DNA of 10,295 bases from Acidimicrobiia bacterium. Its GTDB lineage: Bacteria; Actinomycetota; Acidimicrobiia; Spongiisociales; ZC4RG35. The position numbers were made by a program, and so were the translations under genes. This document shows positions 6,714-10,295 of this stretch, piece by piece. The notes beneath the pieces are model-generated. The model saw only the letters and a program-made list of their open reading frames with translations. It did not search any database and had not been told where the DNA came from. Location: assembly GCA_030623125.1 (NCBI GenBank), contig JAUXMQ010000017.1:1-10295 (forward strand), read 5' to 3'. Within the stretch, counting starts at the first letter, position 1. Each line of letters begins with the position of its first letter.

Positions 6714-7759
6714 AGGAGATCCGAGAGTCGAAGGAAGTCCCCATAGAAGAACCCGAGACCCAGGGCTACGCCGATCCCGGTGAGAATCCAGAATCGGATC
6801 ACGACCGTGGTCTCAGGCCAACCGCCAAGATCGAAGTGGAAGTGGAGCGGCGACATTCGAAAGATCCGTTTTCCGGTCAGCTTGAAGCTGGCGACCTGGA
6901 GTATCACTGACAGCACCTCTGCGACATAGATCGCACCGAGAACAGCCAACAGAAGATGGGTGTTGGTGAGAAGAGCGAGGGCAGCGAGCAGCCCGCCCAC
7001 CGCCTGGCTGCCGACATCGCCCATGAATACTTTCGCCGGAGGGGCATTCCACCACAAAAACCCGAGCAGTGCCCCGAACATCGCAGATGAGACCATGGCG
7101 AGCTCGAGTGGGTCGACCGCCGCGTAGAAATTCGGATTCCTGAATTGCCAGAAGGCAATGACCGTGTACGACGCGATCACCAACGACGACGAGCCGGCGG
7201 CGAGGCCATCCATGCCGTCTGCCAGGTTCACCCCGTTGGCCGCTCCCGTGAGCATCAGTAGCACCCAGATGAAGAAGAAGGGTCCGAGGTCGATCCCTAG
7301 TGGTCTGACAAAAGAGATTTCGGTAACCACGCCGGCGAGCGATGCGCCCCATGCAAAAAGGGCAGCAATCACCAACTGCAAACCGAACTTCACCGACCTC
7401 GACAAACCGAGGCTTCGTTTCCTCTTGTATTTCGCCCAATCGTCGGCAAACCCGACAAGAGCCATCCCGGTCAAGGCAAACACCACCAACAACCCACCGG
7501 GGCTGAACGGTCTCATCTCGAGACTGAAACCGGTATCGGGACTCCATATCCGAACATGCGCGAGGAGCCATCCGAAGATCGCAGCGCTCACAAAAACCAC
7601 CCCACCCATCGTTGGAGTGCCCTGCTTGTGCGCGTGACCCTTGATGTCCTCCTGGACGAACTGGCCAATCTCCCGCCTGCGCAGGAAACGAATCGCGTAC
7701 GGCGTCCCGAATATCGACGCTGTCAGGCCCACGGCTCCAGCAATCAGAAGGGGGATCAC
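6710..7759 (-). CDS. mraY: Phospho-N-acetylmuramoyl-pentapeptide-transferase MraY (lipid I synthase)
   Basis: MraY moves phospho-MurNAc-pentapeptide from UDP to undecaprenyl phosphate, making lipid I at the membrane. Counted from the GTG chosen here (349 aa), it shows KQGTPTMGG (45-53), the catalytic pair D106-D107 in GFADDWAK, NLADGMDGLAAG (178-189), NAPPAKVFMGDVGS (238-251) with D248, and about ten hydrophobic segments. The C-terminal loop reads MSPLHFHFD (302-310), where the family normally has HHH. The frame is open up to about 7915, but the extra 52 residues are Arg-rich and unlike MraY. Because the MraY N-terminus lies outside the cytoplasm, a strongly basic extension there is unlikely. 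GTG at 7759 is preceded by GGAGCGGA and gives normal length. A TTG at 7777 is an alternative. The start is moderately sure; the identity is firm. Confidence 0.95.
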   Translation of the reverse strand: MIPLLIAGAVGLTASIFGTPYAIRFLRRREIGQFVQEDIKGHAHKQGTPTMGGVVFVSAAIFGWLLAHVRIWSPDTGFSLEMRPFSPGGLLVVFALTGMALVGFADDWAKYKRKRSLGLSRSVKFGLQLVIAALFAWGASLAGVVTEISFVRPLGIDLGPFFFIWVLLMLTGAANGVNLADGMDGLAAGSSSLVIASYTVIAFWQFRNPNFYAAVDPLELAMVSSAMFGALLGFLWWNAPPAKVFMGDVGSQAVGGLLAALALLTNTHLLLAVLGAIYVAEVLSVILQVASFKLTGKRIFRMSPLHFHFDLGGWPETTVVIRFWILTGIGVALGLGFFYGDFLRLSDLL

Positions 7760-7765
7760 TAGTGG

Positions 7766-7773
7766 TCCGCTCC
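7766..7773 (-). promoter_or_regulatory. Ribosome binding site supporting the mraY GTG start
   Basis: The minus strand reads GGAGCGGA, ending 6 nt before GTG at 7759; the GGAG part is 10 nt away. No comparable motif stands before the upstream TTG codons at 7777 or 7915, so this helps choose the shorter reading of mraY. Confidence 0.4.
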
Positions 7774-7832
7774 GCAAGTACGCTGACGTTTCGACGGGCA
7801 GATGACGCCTCTCCCGGTGTCCGTCGCCTCGA

Positions 7833-7849
7833 CGCATCTCGCCGATGCG
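7833..7849 (-). repeat. Short inverted repeat in the murE-mraY gap
   Basis: CGCATC (7833-7838) and GATGCG (7844-7849) are perfect 6-bp complements around a 5-nt loop. There is no T-run on either side, so it is not a standard intrinsic terminator. It might slow transcription or stabilise an mRNA end between murE and mraY, but a 6-bp hairpin in GC-rich DNA can be chance. Confidence 0.3.
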
Positions 7850-7922
7850 CCTTCGTTGTGCGTCCTTGGGAGCGACGCCCCTGCCTCGCCCAAACGCACT
7901 ACCGGACTTACGCAACAGACCA

Positions 7923-9422
7923 CTATTCCATGCTCCCCGAACCGAAGGCCGAATCTGCGGACATCCGACGATGGCTCAAAGCTCCTCGAGCAACTTTGCG
8001 GTCGTCGAACGGTCTCAGCTCGCCGGCGATCTCTTGGTGTGATTCGTGACCTCGACCGAGGATCAGAACGATGTCACCGTCGTCAGCCTCATTGATCGCC
8101 CTCGAGATGGCAGACGAGCGATCCAGATCCAGAATCGACTCCGTTGAAGGGTCAAGACCGGACACGACAGCATCGGCGATTGCCTGAGGGTCTTCGGAAC
8201 GGGGATTGTCAGTTGTGACCACGGCCAGGTCTGCTCGTGAGACTGCCGAGCCCATCAAGGGCCGCTTCGCCTGATCTCGGTCCCCGCCCGCTCCGATCAG
8301 CGCGATCACACGGCGCCCTCCCAGGCCCCGCGCTGTGGCAATCGCCACCGAGATCCCCTCGGGGGTGTGGGCGTAGTCGACGATGACCCGGACCGAATCA
8401 TCCCCAGAGACGACCTCGAACCTTCCTGGCACACCTTGGAGAGATTGAAGTCCGGCGACCACCTCGTCGAAGCCGACCCCGGCGGCCAGACTGCAGGCTG
8501 CTCCCAGCACTGCATTGTCTACGTTGAAGAATCCCACAACAGGAACCATCAGCTCGGCGGAACCCCACGGTGTGATCAGTCTGAGCGACGTACCCTGTGG
8601 GGTCGGCACCATGTCGGCGTGGCGGATCTCGCCATTCGATCCGACGCTTAGAACCGAGCCGTGGAATGTACGAGCGATCTTCTCTCCGACCTCGTCGTCG
8701 ACATTGACGACAGCGGTTCCCACCTCGTACTCGTCAAACAACCTTCGTTTGGCGCCCCGGTAGCTGTCCATGTCGCCGTGAAAGTCCAGATGATCCTGAG
8801 AGAGGTTGGTGAACGCAGCCACAGCAAAAGTCGTGGCTGCGACCCGGTCGAGGACAAGTGCATGAGACGACACCTCCGCGGCGACCAGCTCGGTTCCGCC
8901 ATCACGCATCCTCCCCAGCAGTCGCTGAAAATCCGATGCCTCAGGCGTGGTGTGAATCGATCTGACGCCTTTGTCGCCGATGCGGGTATGGATGGTGCCG
9001 ATAAGACCGGTCATCAGCCCTGCCGATGACGCGATCGATTCGATGTAGTGAGTGACTGTCGTCTTGCCATTCGTCCCGGTGACACCAATCACCTTCATCG
9101 TCCGGGACGGATCACCGTGAACTGATGCGGCGAGTGGCCCCAGAGCGCTCCTTGTGTCTGGAACGACAATCTCCATGACGCTCGATCCGGTCGGGTGATC
9201 CACACAGACAGCCGGTGAGCCGGCTGCCACGGCCCTGGAGACGAAGCCATGTCCGTCGACCGTTGCGCCTCGAACGGCCACGAAGAGAGTGTCCTCTCCG
9301 GCCTGGCGGGAGTCGTGGGTGACGTCAACGACCGAAACCTCGGCTTGTCCAGTTTCGGGTGCAACAAGACACCCACCCACCACATCAGCGAGCTGCTGCA
9401 CGCTGCTACCGCTGATAGCCAT
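7923..9422 (-). CDS. murE: UDP-MurNAc-tripeptide synthetase MurE (likely meso-DAP-adding)
   Basis: MurE adds the third stem-peptide residue to UDP-MurNAc-L-Ala-D-Glu with ATP. The 499-aa protein shows VTHDSRQ (34-40), the ATP loop TGTNGKTT (115-122), TTPEASDFQ (158-166), EVSSHAL (183-189), NLSQDHLDFHG (206-216), the likely carbamylated Lys225 in YRGAK, PGRFE (332-336), DYAHTPEG (349-356), GAGGDRDQAKRP (377-388), DNPR (405-408) and GRGHE (456-460). DNPR is the substrate motif typical of meso-diaminopimelate-specific MurE; L-Lys enzymes differ there. The protein ends with a short, poorly conserved tail after FDDRKVA. The ATG at 9422 lies inside the end of ftsI (17-nt overlap) with GGGAG 9 nt upstream. 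It is not fused to MurF, and the next gene is mraY rather than murF. Confidence 0.97.
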   Translation of the reverse strand: MAISGSSVQQLADVVGGCLVAPETGQAEVSVVDVTHDSRQAGEDTLFVAVRGATVDGHGFVSRAVAAGSPAVCVDHPTGSSVMEIVVPDTRSALGPLAASVHGDPSRTMKVIGVTGTNGKTTVTHYIESIASSAGLMTGLIGTIHTRIGDKGVRSIHTTPEASDFQRLLGRMRDGGTELVAAEVSSHALVLDRVAATTFAVAAFTNLSQDHLDFHGDMDSYRGAKRRLFDEYEVGTAVVNVDDEVGEKIARTFHGSVLSVGSNGEIRHADMVPTPQGTSLRLITPWGSAELMVPVVGFFNVDNAVLGAACSLAAGVGFDEVVAGLQSLQGVPGRFEVVSGDDSVRVIVDYAHTPEGISVAIATARGLGGRRVIALIGAGGDRDQAKRPLMGSAVSRADLAVVTTDNPRSEDPQAIADAVVSGLDPSTESILDLDRSSAISRAINEADDGDIVLILGRGHESHQEIAGELRPFDDRKVARGALSHRRMSADSAFGSGSME

Positions 9423-10295
9423 CGGGGGTCACTCCCAGACGGTGCAAGGCTTGTTCCATCACCGCGGCAAACACTGGTGCTGCGGACAATCCTCCCGTGC
9501 GGTAGTCAAACGAAGGCGCGTCGACGAGAACAGCGACAACGATCTTTGGGTCGTTGATAGGCGCAATACCCACGAAAGAAGCCCTGGTTGTCTCCGTGTA
9601 GCGACCGTCGGCGCCAAGCTTGTTCGCCGTTCCGGTCTTGCCGCCGACCCTGTAGCCGTCGATGGCCGCCGCCGCTCCGGTGCCTTTCTCGACCACCGAA
9701 GCCAACAACTCGCGCATGAGGAGCGCGGTGCCCGATGACACCACCCGTCTCGTTTGCATTCCAGCCACTTGAGTTTCTCCGTCTACGTCGGTCTTCGAGG
9801 ACACCAGATGGGGAGTGATCCAGATGCCGTCATTCCCGATAGCGGCGTAGGCGGCAGCCATCTGGAGGGGTGTGACGGCGACCGAGTACCCGATGGCGGC
9901 CGACGCCCAACAAGTCATGCATCCTGCCTCGAAGTTGAGGATCCCGGCGGCCTCGACGGTGTAGTCGATGCCCGTCTTGGCACCGAGCCCGAAGGCCTCG
10001 ATGTACTGAATCAGACGGTCCTGGCCGAGTCTCTCGGCGATCTTGATCGTCCCGATGTTCGACGACTTAGTAAATATCTGAGCCACACTCATGTCCTCGG
10101 TGGCGTGCTTCTTGAAATCGCGATAACACCCAAAAAGCTCGTCATCAGCGAAACGGCAGGCGTCATCTCTCAGTTCCAATTCGTAGGAGACCTCCGGGAT
10201 GACAGTCCCGATCGACACCTCGCCCTCTTCGAGTGCCGCCGCCACCGTTATCAGTTTCTGGGTTGACCCCGGCTCATAGATTCCACGAACGGTGA
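9406..10295 (-). CDS. ftsI: Septal class B penicillin-binding protein FtsI, C-terminal transpeptidase part (5' end outside window)
   Basis: FtsI (PBP2b/PBP3 type) is the transpeptidase that cross-links septal peptidoglycan outside the membrane, partnered with FtsW. The window holds the last 295 residues; the cytoplasmic, membrane and pedestal parts are missing. The visible part begins TVRGIYEPGSTQKLIT. Its STQK is the SxxK active-site motif, with Ser10 (partial numbering) as nucleophile. SSN (77-79) is the SxN motif and KTGT (219-222) the third motif, so all three catalytic elements are intact. Further class B features are GYSVAVTPLQMAAAYAAIGN and FVGIAPINDPKIVVAV. No PASTA domain follows; the protein stops shortly after LGVTPDGYQR. 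Four cysteines, at 46, 56, 125 and 128, are the only ones in this domain. Position ahead of murE supports FtsI over other PBPs. Confidence 0.95.
   Translation of the reverse strand, partial: TVRGIYEPGSTQKLITVAAALEEGEVSIGTVIPEVSYELELRDDACRFADDELFGCYRDFKKHATEDMSVAQIFTKSSNIGTIKIAERLGQDRLIQYIEAFGLGAKTGIDYTVEAAGILNFEAGCMTCWASAAIGYSVAVTPLQMAAAYAAIGNDGIWITPHLVSSKTDVDGETQVAGMQTRRVVSSGTALLMRELLASVVEKGTGAAAAIDGYRVGGKTGTANKLGADGRYTETTRASFVGIAPINDPKIVVAVLVDAPSFDYRTGGLSAAPVFAAVMEQALHRLGVTPDGYQR

Larger units (their letters stand above)
7760..7922 (-). other. 163-bp gap between murE and mraY at the usual murF locus
   Basis: This is the only gap between genes in the cluster. The mraY frame is open through it and reads as an Arg-rich, non-conserved segment. 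A second minus frame is open for about 50 codons and the murE frame stops at once after the murE terminator. None reads like MurF: no Mur ligase motif is seen. A small inverted repeat is present (listed separately). No good promoter or terminator is seen. It may be the scar of a lost or relocated murF, a regulatory spacer, or a 5' extension of mraY. Confidence 0.6.

Noticed and set aside
6174..6746. Plus-strand open frame of 190 codons opposite murD
   Set aside because: Antisense to conserved MurD motifs, low-complexity basic composition, no recognisable family.
6813..7571. Minus-strand open frame of 252 codons inside mraY
   Set aside because: It is a different frame of the mraY region; the mraY frame carries all the catalytic motifs and membrane segments, this one none.
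7833..7849. Intrinsic terminator between murE and mraY
   Set aside because: The stem is only 6 bp and no T-run follows on either strand.
1..10295. Undescribed defence, mobile or biosynthetic system
   Set aside because: Every long minus-strand frame is a standard dcw gene; no transposase, repeat array, integrase, or unknown gene with its own signal is present.

Overview
The window is one side of a division and cell wall (dcw) cluster. Every gene supported here lies on the minus strand, so transcription runs from high to low coordinates. Read in that direction the order is ftsI (3' part only, cut by the window edge), murE, a 163-bp gap, mraY, murD, ftsW, murG, murC, murB, ftsQ, and then the leader of the next gene, which by synteny should be ftsZ.

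The organism is very likely an actinobacterium. The DNA is GC-rich (about 60% by eye), the order is the actinobacterial dcw order with murC-murB-ftsQ and no ddl between murB and ftsQ, GTG starts are frequent, and MurD and FtsQ look actinobacterial. FtsQ begins with a DPRLLERR-type segment that, from memory, resembles class Acidimicrobiia; that class-level guess is weak. MurE carries the DNPR motif, which points to meso-diaminopimelate in the peptide stem.

Layout: 9406-10295 holds the transpeptidase domain of FtsI. 7923-9422 is MurE, overlapping ftsI by 17 nt. 7760-7922 is noncoding or unassigned, in the place where murF normally sits. 6710-7759 is MraY, 5418-6713 MurD, 4258-5421 FtsW, 3182-4261 MurG, 1827-3185 MurC, 931-1830 MurB and 86-928 FtsQ. 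From mraY through murB-ftsQ, six successive junctions have the same 4-nt ATGA or GTGA overlap geometry, so the block is probably one translationally coupled operon. Positions 1-85 form an AT-richer leader with inverted repeats.

Together the genes cover the cytoplasmic UDP-MurNAc-peptide route (MurB, MurC, MurD, MurE), the lipid I and lipid II steps (MraY, MurG), the septal glycan polymerase and transpeptidase pair (FtsW, FtsI) and the divisome scaffold FtsQ. MurF, which adds D-Ala-D-Ala, is the one missing step. No mobile element, CRISPR array, tRNA, rRNA or novel system is visible. The points of interest are the missing murF, the alternative hairpins ahead of the presumed ftsZ, paired cysteines in FtsI, and unusual residues in MurC and MraY motifs.
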